A stretch of DNA of 64,000 bases from Silene latifolia (taxonomy: Eukaryota; Streptophyta; Magnoliopsida; Caryophyllales; Caryophyllaceae). The notes beneath the pieces were generated by a model. That model did not search any database and was not told the DNA's origin. It saw only the letters and a program-made list of their open reading frames with translations. The translations under genes and the position numbers were made by a program. Shown here one piece after another: positions 12,374-23,331 of the stretch. Each line of letters opens with the position of its first letter. The first letter of the stretch is position 1. Location: NCBI RefSeq assembly GCF_048544455.1, contig NC_133538.1:436168311-436232310 (forward strand). Reading direction: 5' to 3'.

Positions 12374-12913
12374 TCAGATGGGGGGGTTGGTGATTGCGGA
12401 GGTTTTGTCGTTGTTGGTTAGATGAGGTTTCCCCGTAAGGCCAACCCACACATCATTCAACGCCGTTCCTTGTAGGTTAACGGGGGAGGGTGGTCTAGTG
12501 ACTCTCAAGATTTCCCTCACCCTTTCGAAAGTGAGAGAATGCCACACTTTACCCAACCGAAAATTTACCTTTGCACTCTCCTTTTCCCCCGTGACATGTA
12601 AGGTAGCTAGGAATTCCAAAGTGTAGGCGGGGTAAGTGTTTAGTTGAAGGTTCATGTAACGCTCAAGCCCCACCTTGGTTAGGAAAGCAAGTGTTTGGTC
12701 GTAAATTCCCATGTCCCTCAATGTCCCGGGGTGAAGTAATTTGGAAATATTTAAAGGTTTGCTCTCAAGAGCCTTGAAGAAATTTTTGGATTGTGTGGGC
12801 AACCCCTCATCCCCACAAAAAGGCTTGGGTGGTTGTGGTGGTTCATTGGATTGTGTTTGATGGGAGGATTCACCTCTCTTCTTTGATTTCCCTTTTCCAA
12901 TTACGGAAACCAT
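12374..12913 (-). pseudogene. D 3' ORF, N-terminal part (Athila ORF-1-like)
   Basis: A 179-residue frame starting MVSVIGKGKSKKRGES. A basic, Pro/Gln-rich N-terminus is followed by a domain (about 50-140) that aligns with residues 80-170 of the element C protein: a leucine-rich helix pair, a YPAYTLEFLATLHV block matching YPSLVLEFLSSLKV in C, then a block matching the C phrase RRITFPELGEILG. The homology is clear enough to call the same gene family. The frame ends early against the C protein and resumes, damaged, at 12170. This is a broken copy with no selective constraint visible. Confidence 0.65.
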
Positions 12914-14012
12914 TTTTCTTTTCCAACAAAAGTTTCAAAAGACACTTAAAACAACCAAAACTGAAAAAATTTCGAAGGGGCAATTCAACAAACACCTTAT
13001 GTGCACTTAGCAAAAACTTGATTTTTTAAGGTGGTTTTGTTGAATTGTTCCTTCCCTAACAGAAAATCTTTGCCAACAATCCACAATAATCAACAAAAGC
13101 AAGAATTTAAGCCAACTAACTAATGTAAATCGGATTAAACTCATGTGAAACAAAGAAAGTAGAGGAAAGTCGTTATACCTCCCCGGAACTTCTCAAACTT
13201 GCTTGAATAATGATGGATGTTGCGTAAAAACCCCCTAGTGACCCGTAAATCCACTTGTAAAAGCTTCAAATTGACCCGGAAAATTTTAGAGTTCTTGGAA
13301 AATTTGGGGATTTTGTCAGAAATTTGGTGTTTTGATTGTGTTTTTGATGGCAAAATCGAACTATGTGAAGAATTTGGTGAAGAGATTTGAGGTCTGTTGA
13401 TGAAATATGGTGATTTGATGGGTTTTGGAATGATTGAGAGGGGGTTTTGAGGTTTTGTCGATGAAAGGGAATGTTTGAATGATGAATAATGACGGGTAAA
13501 AAGGAGATAAAGGGAACGGATTTGCAGACCTGCGCAGGCTGCGCAAAATCTTGTCTTGCCTGCGCAATTGGGCGCAGCTGCGCTGACCCTTTGCGCAGGC
13601 TGTGCTCCAGCTCGCAGTTTTGCTCTTTGTTCTTTTAATTCCCATTTTTCATACTTACCCAAATTTGGCTCCTTTTTCCCTTGTTCCCCTTTCTTGGCTT
13701 CTTCATACGAGCTTTTACATTAAACCCGGCTCTCATCTCCTCTTGGGCACGCCTTCTGAGAGGGTTTATGCAAATCACTACATCATTTAACAAACCTCAA
13801 GTGCTTCTTAAATTTTAATGCAAATTTAATTAGTGAAAACGAAATTAACATGCAAGGAAATAAAGTACGGTAATGAACTACACTAGGAAAGCAATTAAAT
13901 TGAGATAGGATATTTATAAATTTGCCGTTATTTAATGTCGATGGCTCGACATAATGCTTCTTGAGGATTAGTCTTGGTAGACGGGATCCTCCAATCGAAT
14001 TTCTTCTTCTTC
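12914..14012 (-). other. D spacer between integrase and 3' ORF
   Basis: No domain-bearing frame is present. The region holds a dyad array (13531-13623, separate entry) followed on the minus strand by a weak TATA-like CCCTTTATCTCC (13503-13514), about 590 bp before the 3' ORF start. The position mirrors the internal array and TATA-like box of element C. Confidence 0.5.
13531..13623 (-). repeat. D internal dyad array, TGCGCAG-N-CTGCGCA word
   Basis: Five full or half dyads have centres near 13538, 13559, 13577.5, 13599 and 13618 (spacing 21, 18.5, 21.5, 19). The first is a perfect 15-mer dyad TGCGCAGGCTGCGCA and the third is the perfect palindrome GCGCAGCTGCGC. The same five-member order and spacing recur in the 5' LTR at 34108-34200, so the two arrays are paralogous. 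Confidence 0.85.
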
Positions 14013-14582
14013 TTATTCTTCAAGGCTTTGCATTCCTTCATGGTAGACTTTGATTCGTTGTCCATTAACTTTGATCAACTTTCCCGAGTTGGGAGTCTCT
14101 ACTACCACCGCCCCATGTGGATGTACTTTCTTGACAATGTAAGGACCGAACCACCGGGATCGCAACTTGCCCGGAAAGAGTTTGAACTGATTTTGGAACA
14201 CAAGGACCTTGTCTCCTTCCTTAAAGCTTCTTCGGGATATCATCTTGTCATGCCATATCCGAGCTTTTTCTTTGTAGATCGCGGCGTTGTCATAGGAACC
14301 TAACTGGATTTCCTCCATTTCTTGAATTTGCAACTTCCGGTGCAACCCCGCTTCATCTACACTTTGATTGAAAGATTTGATAGCCCAATAAGCTTTGTGC
14401 TCAACTTCCACCGGGAGGTGGCATGTCTTCCCATATATGAGACGATAGGGAGACATGCCAATAGGAGTCTTATACGCCGTGCGGTATGCCCTTAATGCAT
14501 CATCCAACCGCTTGCTCCAATCCTTCGGGTCCGGGTTCACCGTTTTTTCAAGGATACCTTTAATCTCACGATTGGACACTTC
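14013..14582 (-). pseudogene. D integrase, C-terminal part (split by insertion A)
   Basis: This continues the integrase of 20644-21038 after the A insertion; the duplicated target ACTTC flanks A. Visible blocks are [17 protein letters not shown], the [11 protein letters not shown] motif that ends the gypsy integrase core, and an integrase C-terminal domain with [18 protein letters not shown]. The frame ends shortly after, as expected for the end of pol. The catalytic residues lie in the other half. It is split and so non-functional here. Confidence 0.88.
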
Positions 14583-15333
14583 TGATACCGGTCGTCGCAG
14601 TATCAAAAATAAACCTAAGTACAACTAACAGAAGCTAGCGGTAAGTAGGGTCGATCTCCACAGGGAGGCAAAATGAGATTTATTTGTCTAATTTTAGTCT
14701 ATGAGCAACGGGGGTTTAAAATGTTTTGACTGAACTACGAGATTAAGGCAAGAGAGAAAGAATTAAGGGAAATTAACAGAGAAAAGGGAAACTAGGATTT
14801 CGGGTCATCAATGAACGTCAGTTATTTGCAAGTAAGGTCACAAATCAGTCGGTGTGTCGGTCTAAGGGGCAATGAATATCTCCTTTCGGTCTCAATTCGC
14901 CCTAAAATACTATTAGCTTAACTTTCGCCCTCACTAAAGCATTCTATTGTTCACTGCGGGTCTCGCCTATTCCAACCTTTCGGTCCAGGTCAAGGTTTAC
15001 CAATATTAAAAGGCTAATTGCTTCGAATCAACTAGCAAGATACAGTTAAGGGCAGCGATTAACAACAAAGACTAAACAACAACGACGAATCTAATAACGT
15101 AATCAGCAATTAACATCCATTCATTAAATTCCCTAATCCTAGCAGAGGTATTTAGCTAGACATAATTAAATAAAGAACATAAATAAAGAGAGAAAGAGGA
15201 ACAAACATTAAATTAAAGAGGAAAAGGGAGAGAAAGGTTACTGAAATAGATCCGGAAAATAAGAGGCAGAACAGAAAACAGTAGTAAAACATCGTCTGAT
15301 AGTGTGTGGGTGCTTTATAAAAGACGTCCTACT

Positions 15334-15349
15334 CTCCTATTTATAAGAA
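15334..15349 (-). promoter_or_regulatory. predicted TATA box in A 3' LTR
   Basis: Minus-strand TTCTTATAAATAGGAG is a good plant TATA core. It lies about 65-220 bp downstream of the seven-dyad array. The other LTR has the same sequence at 19951-19966. A second candidate, TTTTATAAAG, lies about 20 bp further on. Confidence 0.5.
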
Positions 15350-15411
15350 AATAGGAAGTTATTAACCTAATAGCGAAATAAAGCTTAAAAGCCCAGCCCG
15401 TAAGAGAATCC

Positions 15412-15567
15412 ACTCGATCGAGTGATTTAAAACCACTCGATCGAGTAAACTAAAGCTTAAACCACTCGATCTAGTAGAAAATCTACTCGATCGAGTAAAT
15501 CCTAAAATACAACTACTCGATCGAGTAGAAAAAGGACTCGATCGAGCATAATTATACTCGATCGAGT
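15412..15567 (-). repeat. A 3' LTR dyad array, seven ACTCGATCGAGT words
   Basis: Copies start at 15412, 15435, 15464, 15485, 15515, 15536 and 15556 (spacing 23, 29, 21, 30, 21, 20). The core is a perfect 12-bp palindrome, often extended to TACTCGATCGAGTA. Spacers between cores are A/T-rich and not conserved. Confidence 0.95.
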
Positions 15568-16028
15568 ACTTTCCAGCGCACAATTTCCTGTTTCGCGCAC
15601 TGAACTTCAAATGGCTGCCATTTCTTCGTTACTTGGGCAAACAGGGCGATTCCGGTGGCGTTGGAAAGCTAAGAGGACAAGATTTCATCTCCAATTAGAA
15701 TCACCTGAATATAATTTGTAGAACTCGAGATATATCTCTTCAAAGTAGGCACTAGTAATTTGAAGTTCTTCCTTTGCTCGATTAGCTATCTTTCTTCTTT
15801 GCGCATCTCAAAATAGCTACATTCCCGCTCCAAATTCACTCTTCCTCCAAATGCATGCTAAACGGACAGTAAAAGGCTTGATTTCACTACTTTCTGGTTC
15901 ATTCCTGCAAATAAGACAAAACAAACCAAAGTACCATATTCGGGGCATTTCGTAGCATAAACTACGATAATAGCATAGAAATACGTGCATAAAAAGGCCT
16001 AAAAAGACTATATAAAATGCACGTATCA

Positions 16029-18183
16029 AATCTCCCCAAACCAAACCTTTACTCGTCCCCGAGTAAACTAAATGCAAACTAATGGAACGGAAAAAGAAAG
16101 CTCAGAGCTAGCTATAACTTGTCTACTCGAACCAATTTAATGCAACAAAAATTAATAGTTACAGCTACAATGGTCAATACGCAAACGAATTATAAGATGT
16201 CCATAAATAAAGCTGACCTATCGACCTTGCAAGACCAACAAAATCGGACTCTCACGTGGTCACTCTTCTCTCATGAAGCAAAGGGTGAAAGTATATGTAT
16301 AAGAGAGAAAGAGAAAACAGTCACTCACCTAGACTGCGACCTACATAACATGCATGCAACAAAAATGATAGACGATTCAAGTACTACACATACATTCCAA
16401 CCAACAATGTCCGTCACAGCTGAGGGCTTACAAATGATATGGGAAAGTGAGGTTCAGGTGAGAAAAGGCAAAACAAATTATGGTAATGTGGAGGTAAAAG
16501 CGTCAAGCTAGTTCCTAAACACGACCATATAAGACCGTCCGAATCTCAACTGACTAAGAAATACACACAAGTGCCCTTCTTTGGCACAAAACTCACTACC
16601 CAATACACAATCTCCTCAAAAAGATATGAATAAAATGGAGGAGTGAGACCGTCACAAGATAGAAATAGGCACAGACGGACTCAATATTCAAACCAGCTAA
16701 GCTTTCTTTGATGTTCATGCCTCTGGTTGTCACGTGAATCAGCATTTTTTCATTTTTTCATTTTTTTTCATTTTTTTTCTTCTTTTTCCTATTTCAAGTG
16801 TATCATACATTTTTCTTTCTTTTTTTTCTTTTTCTTTTTTTTTTTCATTCACGTTTTTCCTTTCTTTTTTTTACACCAACTCCAAACAAAATACACACGG
16901 CCAATCTGCAGACGGAAAAATATACCACAAAAGACATGCTAAACTAGCTTGACTAGGCAGGCTCAGTTTTGGATGTAGCTAATGGGTCAAAAAGGCATGA
17001 TTTGGCTTAAGTGGAGCTATATGGGTGAAAAATATAAGAAAAGGGGAAAATTTATAAGCACCTCCCTGCATGTGACACCGACCACAAACCGAATATATGC
17101 ATTTGACAAGAAATCGAATGTCATAAAAGTGCAAAAATAATGAACATGCTATGCAAGGAGTACTACTCTCAATTCCTAATGAACTGGTCATGAATGTCAC
17201 CAGTTATAAGGCTCTAAAACTCAGAAATTGTAGAGTAGGTTGCCAATTTATCAGGTCAAGTCTACACGGTCAGCTATATTTGAACAAAAACTCGTATATA
17301 TCCGCAAGACTCAGCTAATAACTGTCAATAAAGTGCAAGACTCAAGTAAAAAGACAAGTTAAAGTGCAATTTCATCACGGAAATCTACCGTTCCGACTCA
17401 ACCTATATGAAAAAATAAACGTGAATATTTTTTGAATTTTTGAAAATTTTCAATTTTTATGAGATTTTTTATTTTTATGAAAATAAACAACAATGCATAC
17501 TGAAATTAAACGTGATAACAGAAATGCAATAAAAACAAGATGCAGACACAGATATGGATGCATAACCTCCCCAAACCAAACCGTACAATGCCCTCATTGT
17601 ACCAAAACATGGAAATGAAATGCAAACTAAAAGAGAAAGAGAGTAAATACGGAAAGCTCACAAGATTGCGCGAATAAGGGACCTCCCCAAACCAGCCAGC
17701 AACGTGGGAGGTCACTAATAGCTCCGAAACATCGTCACAAGAAGCTAATCCAAGCAATAGACATCCAAAACAGCTCGATCGAGAGGAATAGTGGTCGATC
17801 GAGTAACTTTTTTTTTTTTTTTTTTTTTTTGCAGGTACTCGATAGAGTAGAATAAGTACTCGATCGAGTGATTTCAGCAGCAAAAGCTCTCGATCGAGTA
17901 CAAAAAGTACTCGATCGAGTGATCCTTAGTATATTCCTGCAAAAGACGCAATAAAAACAGTCCGCATAACTAACAAAGCAAGCATACTGATATAGTCTAT
18001 GGTACGAAGACCAATTATTACACACAACTGAAATAAAATGCAATGTTTGAAAAACAACTAAAAATAAATCTCCGGGTTGCCTCCGGGTAGCGCTAGTTTC
18101 GGACAGTCCCACTCGACCTTCTTTTTCACCAACTACTCTAATTGAACCCAATCAAAGCAAAACAAAGCTCGCAAAGAACTTTG
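16029..18183 (-). other. A 3' internal non-coding region
   Basis: No domain-bearing frame. It contains the polypurine tract next to the LTR, two more purine-tract-like copies (about 17566 and 17681, CCTCCCCAAACC on plus), a perfect 8+4+8 inverted repeat at 17583-17602, an internal dyad array and a T-rich tract near 16745-16870. Confidence 0.6.
17773..17920 (-). repeat. A internal dyad array
   Basis: Six CTCGATCGAG-type words start near 17773, 17793, 17837, 17858, 17888 and 17909; the last four have spacing 21, 30, 21, the same figures as in the LTR array. A run of about 24 T (17808-17831) splits the array. Confidence 0.9.
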
Positions 18184-18876
18184 TCAAATAAGTTTAGCAT
18201 GTGCTACACAAAAATGTAAGTAGCACCATAAAATAGCAATAGCATAGGAAATTAAAATGAGATAGCATTTAAGTCTAACAAATTTCCTATGACAGCTCCT
18301 AAAAACATCCACAAAATTATTCCTCCCTCCAGCTAAGGGCGGAATATAGAAGCTTAAATTAACCGCATGTGGTAAATGAAGGAGCTCAACAGCATTCAAC
18401 TTAAAAATAACGCGAGTAGAATTTAAATGCTCAGACGGGTAAAAACTGTGAGGTGAAGGAGTCTGGTCAGCTAAAGGTGAAGGTGGATAATCATCCCAGA
18501 TGCAAGGGGTTGTAAAGTCAATTGGGTTAATCGGGTCTTCTATAATAGGCTCATCATCTATATCATCATAAGTATCCCATTTGACCTCAAGACTGTCTAA
18601 ATCTACCTCCTCACTCTCCTTATCGCTAGACTCGTCAGTAGGGAAGTTCTCAAAGAGACCCTCCCAGTCGTCCTCACTATCTGTGAAAGAATCATAAAGG
18701 GGTTCTAGATTATCCTTATAAAAGGGGTTATCAACCACGCTAGAAGTCTCCTCTATGTCTCCGTAAAAAATTATGGCATCCTCTAGATTGGTCTCTAAAG
18801 TCTCACCCATCCCCACGTCTGAGTCAACATGAAGAGAGAAATTGGGTTTAACAGTTTCAAAAGAAAAACCAATCAA
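18184..18876 (-). CDS. hypothetical acidic protein of element A
   Basis: A 230-residue frame, not recognised. The first 130 residues are very acidic (many Asp/Glu, blocks such as DSEDDWEGLFENFP and TYDDIDDEPIIEDP) and Pro-rich. A hydrophobic stretch near residues 205-225 (CYLILISYAIAILWCYLHF) could be a membrane segment, but it falls in the part most likely to be non-coding read-through. It lies downstream of a decayed gag-like stretch, where gag-pol would sit in a full element, so it may be a relic of a gag-linked linker. Whether it is translated is unclear. Confidence 0.35.
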   Translation of the reverse strand: MIGFSFETVKPNFSLHVDSDVGMGETLETNLEDAIIFYGDIEETSSVVDNPFYKDNLEPLYDSFTDSEDDWEGLFENFPTDESSDKESEEVDLDSLEVKWDTYDDIDDEPIIEDPINPIDFTTPCIWDDYPPSPLADQTPSPHSFYPSEHLNSTRVIFKLNAVELLHLPHAVNLSFYIPPLAGGRNNFVDVFRSCHRKFVRLKCYLILISYAIAILWCYLHFCVAHAKLI

Positions 18877-19171
18877 AAAATTCTAATACCTCTTTTGTGG
18901 GGAGTCTATCAAAATCCCCCTTACCTTTAGCCTCGAGGTATGCTCGCGTAGGGACATTCATTCCCTTGATGATAGACTGGCATATTTGGAGTCCCGAAAG
19001 AATTCCTCATCTTGGTTCGAGAAACTCCTCCAACCTGTCTATATAAGCACCAAAGCTTTCGTTCTCATCCTGCGGAAATCTGAGAACGGAAGACATAAGA
19101 ACGGTCTCAAGGAACTGAAGTTCCCTGAGACAAGAAATAAACTAAAAAAAACAGATAAAACTGCGCTGCCT

Positions 19172-19188
19172 CCCCGGCAACGGCGCCA
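19172..19188 (-). other. primer binding site of element A, tRNA-Asp type
   Basis: Minus-strand TGGCGCCGTTGCCGGGG lies five bases from the 5' LTR. The same site is used by D and C, supporting a common reverse-transcription machinery. Confidence 0.85.
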
Positions 19189-19193
19189 AGATT

Positions 19194-20643
19194 TGATACC
19201 GGGCAGTCGTATACCTATCAAAAATAACCAACTGGCTCTAACTAATATGGCTAGAGAAGTCCGGTCGATCTCCGCAGGGAGGCAAAAATGAGATTTATCT
19301 GTTTTAAATTTTAGTCAATGAGCAACGGGGGTTTAAAATGTTTTGACTGAACTACGAGATTAAGGCAAGAGAGAAAGAATTAAGGGAAATTAACAGAGAA
19401 AAGGGAAACTAGGATTTCGGGTCATCAATGAACATCGGTTATTTGCAAGTAAGGTCACAAATCAGTCGGTGTGTCGGTCTAAGGGGCAATGAATATCTCC
19501 TTTCGGTCTCAATTCGCCCTAAAATACTATTAGCTTAACTTTCGCCCTCACTAAAGCATCCTATTGTTCACTGCGGGTCTCGCCTATTCCAACCTTTCGG
19601 TCCAGGTCAAGGTTTACCAATATTAAAAGGCTAATTGTTTCGAATCAACTAGCAAGATACAGTTAAGGGCAGCGATTAACAACAAAGACTAAACAACAAC
19701 GATGAATCTAATAACCTAATCAGCAATTAACATCCATTCATTAAATTCCCTAATCCTAGCAGAGGTATTTAGCTAGACATAATTAAATAAAGAACATAAA
19801 TAAAGAGAGAAAGAGGAACAAACATTAAATTAAAGAGGAAAAGGGAGAGAAAGGTTACTGAAATAGATCCGGAAAATAAGAGGCAGAACAGAAAACAGTA
19901 GTAAAACATCGTCTGATAGTGTGTGGGTGCTTTATAAAAGACGTCCTACTCTCCTATTTATAAGAAAATAGGAAGTTATTAACCTAATAGCGAAATAAAG
20001 CTTAAAAGCCCAGCCCGTAAGAGAATCCACTCGATCGAGTGATTTAAAACCACTCGATCGAGTAAACTAAAGCTTAAACCACTCGATCGAGTAGAAAATA
20101 TACTCGATCGAGTAAATCCTAAAATGCAACTACTCGATCAAGTAGAAAAAGGACTCGATCGAGCATAATTGTACTCGATCGAGTACTTTCCAGCGCACAA
20201 TTTCCTGCTTCGCGCATTGAACTTCAAACGGCTGCCATTTCTTCGTTACTTGGGCAAACAGGGCGATTCCTATGGCGTTGGAAAGCTAAGAGTACAAGCT
20301 TTCATCACCAGTTGGAATCACCTGAATATCTGTTGTATAACTCGAGATATAGCTCTTCAAAGTAGGCACTAGTAATTTGAAGTTCTTCCTTTGCTCGCCT
20401 AGCTATCTTTCTTCTTTGCGCATCTCAAAATAGCTACATTCCCGCTCCAAATTCACACTTCCTCCAAATGCATGCTAAACGGACGGTAAAAGGCTTGATT
20501 TCACTACTTTCTGGTTCATTCCTGCAAATGAGACAAAACAAACCAAAGTACCATATTCGGGGCATTTCGTAGCATAAACTACGATAATAGCATAGAAATA
20601 CGTGCATAAAAAGGCCTAAAAAGACTATAAAATGCACGTATCA
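19194..20643 (-). repeat. 5' LTR of element A
   Basis: It matches the 3' LTR except for a divergent block at 19194-19328. The dyad array starts at 20029, 20052, 20081, 20102, 20132, 20153 and 20173, the same spacing as in the 3' LTR. The TATA-like core is at 19951-19966. Confidence 0.92.
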
Positions 20644-21068
20644 ACTTCCGCTTGCTCGTTTGTTTGAGGGTGATAAGCGGTGGAGACCTTATGAAGGACT
20701 CCATATTTCTTCAACAATCCTTGAATAACCCGGTTGCGAAAATGCGTCCCCCGATCACTTATGATAGCCTTAGGGAAACCAAATCTTGAGAAGATAATGC
20801 TTTGAATAAATCTAGACACGGTCTTGGCATCATCAACTCTTGTGGGGATTGCCTGCACCCACTTTGAGACATAGTCAACTGCGAGCAAGATATAAAGAAA
20901 CCCACTTGAATTCGGAAAGGTACCCATGAAGTCGATCCCCCACACATCAAATACTTCACAAAAGAGGATAGGTTGTTGAGGCATCTCGTGCCGACGAGAG
21001 ATGTTTGCACATCGTTGACACCGATCACACGTCTTCACATAAGCTTGGGCATCCCGGAAAATATTAGG
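20644..21068 (-). pseudogene. D integrase, N-terminal and core part
   Basis: The zinc-binding end ([17 protein letters not shown]) is followed by the catalytic core: the GIDFMGTFP block with the first Asp, the SDRGTHF block with the second Asp, and the [11 protein letters not shown] block just before the break at insertion A. An in-frame TGA replaces the expected Trp codon near 21066, just upstream. Integrase joins element DNA to the host chromosome; here it is cut in two by A and has at least one stop. Confidence 0.9.
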
Positions 21069-21893
21069 TCAATAGAAACCACATTCCAAGATCTTCCGGG
21101 CGGTTCTTTGAGGACCAAAGTGCCCTCCACAAGCGTACTCATGGCAATGTTGGAGGATTGAAGGGATTTCCACATCCGGAATGCAACGTCGGATAATGTT
21201 ATCTTGGCACATCTTCCATAAGTAGGGGTCATCCCATATGTAGTAGCGGGAAATACTCTTCAACTTATGGCGTTGGCTAGAAGATAAGGATGTGGGAAAT
21301 TTCCTAGTTACCATGTAGTTGACATGGTTAGCATACCACGGTTCGACGGCTTTCATAGCATATAAAGATTCATGTGGTAAGCTACCATCCACTACTCCCA
21401 TGGTCTTCACGAGATCCTCATTAATGTGAAGCCTACTCAAATGGTCGGCTACCACATTGGCACTCCCTTGCTTGTCTTTGATTTCGATGTCAAACTCACT
21501 CAATAAAAGAACCCATCTCACTAGCCTTGCCTTGGTGTCCTTCTTGTCTACGAGTTGCCTTATGGATTTGTGATCGATATAAATAATGACCTTAGCACCC
21601 AAGAGATAAGCCCGAAACTTCTCAATGGCATACACCACCGCCAAGAACTCCTTTTCCGTGGTGGTGTAGTTTCGTTGAGCATCATTCAAAAGTGAAGAAG
21701 CATATTGTATCACATGAGCTACCTTCCCCTCCCTTTAGCCTAAAACCGCGCCAAGGGTATAATCGCTAACATCGGTCATGATTTCAAAAGGAAGATCCCA
21801 TATTGGAGCTTAAATTATCGGGGCCGTCACAAGCCTCTCTTTCAAAGAATCGAATGCCACCCTACAAGCATCATCAAAAACAAACTCCACATC
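21069..21893 (-). pseudogene. D RNase H region and linker to integrase
   Basis: The long frame (21069-21713) shows the gypsy RNase H blocks: NYTTTEKEFLAVVYAIEKFR, YIDHKSIRQL and NVVADHLSRL, then the spacer and the H-containing start of the integrase zinc finger (YACGGHFGPQRTARK). Between 21714 and 21893 the frame continues with three stops (near 21890, 21811 and 21738) in otherwise well preserved sequence. These are single-base changes, not rearrangements. RNase H degrades the RNA of the RNA-DNA hybrid during reverse transcription. Confidence 0.88.
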
Positions 21894-22928
21894 CTAATGC
21901 AAAAGCTTGCACAAGGGGTAAGCAATCTTGGAAAAGTATTTAATAAATCTACGGTAGAAGCCCGCGTGTCCTAGGAACGACCTTATCTCCCGAGTATTAG
22001 TGGGATATGGCAAGGTTTTGATTACGTCCACCTTAGCCATATCCACCTCAATCTCTCTCTTTGAGACTATGTGTCCTAACACGATGCCGCTTTTAACCAT
22101 AAAGTGACATTTCTCGGAATTCAACACAAGGTGTGACTCCGTGCATCGTGATAGGACCATAGTTAGGTGGTCCAAGCAAGCTTCAAAGTTGTCTCCATGG
22201 ATGGTGAAGTCGTCCATGAAAACTTCTAAGACTCTTTCTACAAGATCCGAGAAAAGACTCACCATACATCGTTGAAATGTACCCGGAGCATTACACAAAC
22301 CGAAGGGCATCCTTCGGTATGCATATGTTCTGAAAGGGTGCGTGAAGGTTGTCTTGGATTGATCCTCCAGGCGTATGGGGATTTGAAAGTACCCGGAGTA
22401 CCCGTCCAATAAACAATAGAATTCCTTCCCCCCTAGCCTCTCTAGCATTTGGTCTAGAAATGGTAAGGGGAATTTGTCTTTATATGTCACGGCATTTAGG
22501 CGGCGATAATCGATGCAAACTCTCCACCCAGTTTGAATCTGAGTGGGAATTAAAGCACATTCTTCGCCTTCGATTACTGTCACCCCACCCTTTTTCGGTA
22601 CACATTGAGTGGGACTTACCCATTGAGAATCGCTAATGGGGTAAATGATTCCCATTTGGAGTAATTTGATGATCTCTTCTTTCACCACTTCCATCATTGG
22701 TGGGTTCAACCTCCTTTGGGGTTGCCTAACCGGCTTTGCTTCTCCCTCCAACCGGATCTTGTGCATGCATACGCTTGGGCTTATCCCCTTGAGATCCGCA
22801 ATGCTCCACCCAAAAGCTTCCTTGTATTTGTGCAATACATCCACCAATCTCTTCTCTTGGTCACCCTCAAGTTGGTTTGAGATTATGAGGGGTAGGGTGT
22901 TGTTTTTCCCAAGAAAAATGTACTTCAA
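21894..22928 (-). pseudogene. D reverse transcriptase
   Basis: A 344-residue open stretch covers nearly the whole gypsy RT: the RRLNPPMMEVVKEEI entry block, VSPTQCVPKKGG, WRVCIDYRRLNAVT, FCNAPGTFQ-type block (here GLCNAPGTFQRCM), the catalytic VFMDDFTIHGD motif and the FLGHAGFYRRFIK connection block. The active site with both Asp residues is preserved, so the domain was functional until recently, but stops lie immediately downstream and the frame upstream is broken. Called a pseudogene because the polyprotein cannot be completed. Confidence 0.9.
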
Positions 22929-23331
22929 GTGGTCGGGGAGTGGTTTTAGATTGGGAGTGGGTGGTTTTATAATGGATGGGAGTGGTCTTTCAAGGGAGAT
23001 CTCTAGGGGAAGTAATTTGGCTTGGTAGTTATAAGAAGAGGAGGAAAAACAAGGTTTAGTGGAGCTGGGAACTACGCAGGCTGCGCCCTGGGTTTGCGCA
23101 GGCTGCGCCCTGGCTCGGCATTTCCTCCTAAATTTCTTTCATTTCTTTTTCCTCCTTAGATTCTTCTAATGGTTCTTCCTTCTCCAATGCCTCTACACTT
23201 TCCTGCACATCATGAGACAACAAAAACCGCAACCCTTTCTTCTCGACATTGTTAGTAAGGGCCACTTCAAGTGGGTCCCTATGACTCAATTGATAGAATC
23301 GATTTGCCAATGGTTCAATTATATCAAGAAA
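22929..23331 (-). pseudogene. D protease-RT linker, frame-broken, carrying a dyad array
   Basis: A short frame (23128-23310) shows the usual Athila acidic linker (SVEALEKEEPLEESKEEKEM), then a TAG. Beyond it lies the dyad array (23073-23118), and the RT entry frame resumes. Reading through the array requires a frame change, so this insertion of repeat words inside pol has either damaged the gene or is tolerated only in decayed copies. Confidence 0.6.
23073..23118 (-). repeat. D dyad words inside pol linker
   Basis: Two near-perfect TGCGCAGGCTGCGC words have centres at 23080 and 23102 (spacing 22), and a degenerate third follows. They are embedded in what should be protein-coding sequence, apart from the LTR and spacer arrays. 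Confidence 0.85.

Larger units (their letters stand above)
14583..16028 (-). repeat. 3' LTR of element A
   Basis: It has TG...CA ends and abuts a purine tract at 16029-16042 (minus strand GGTTTGGGGAGATT). Most of it differs from the 5' LTR by about 2%, but the end at 14583-14710 is strongly divergent. Confidence 0.92.
14583..20643 (-). mobile_element. element A: non-autonomous LTR retrotransposon inserted in D integrase
   Basis: Both ends are exact: TGATACC...TATCA with direct duplication ACTTC at 14578-14582 and 20644-20648, splitting the D integrase frame. LTRs are 1446 and 1450 bp. The primer site and purine tract show minus orientation. The 3.2-kb internal region has no protease, RT or integrase, only one acidic 230-residue frame and a short decayed gag-like stretch near 19005-19075. 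It must rely on enzymes from another element; the shared primer site and 3' block make Athila-group elements the natural helpers. Its LTRs carry ACTCGATCGAGT arrays. Confidence 0.9.
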
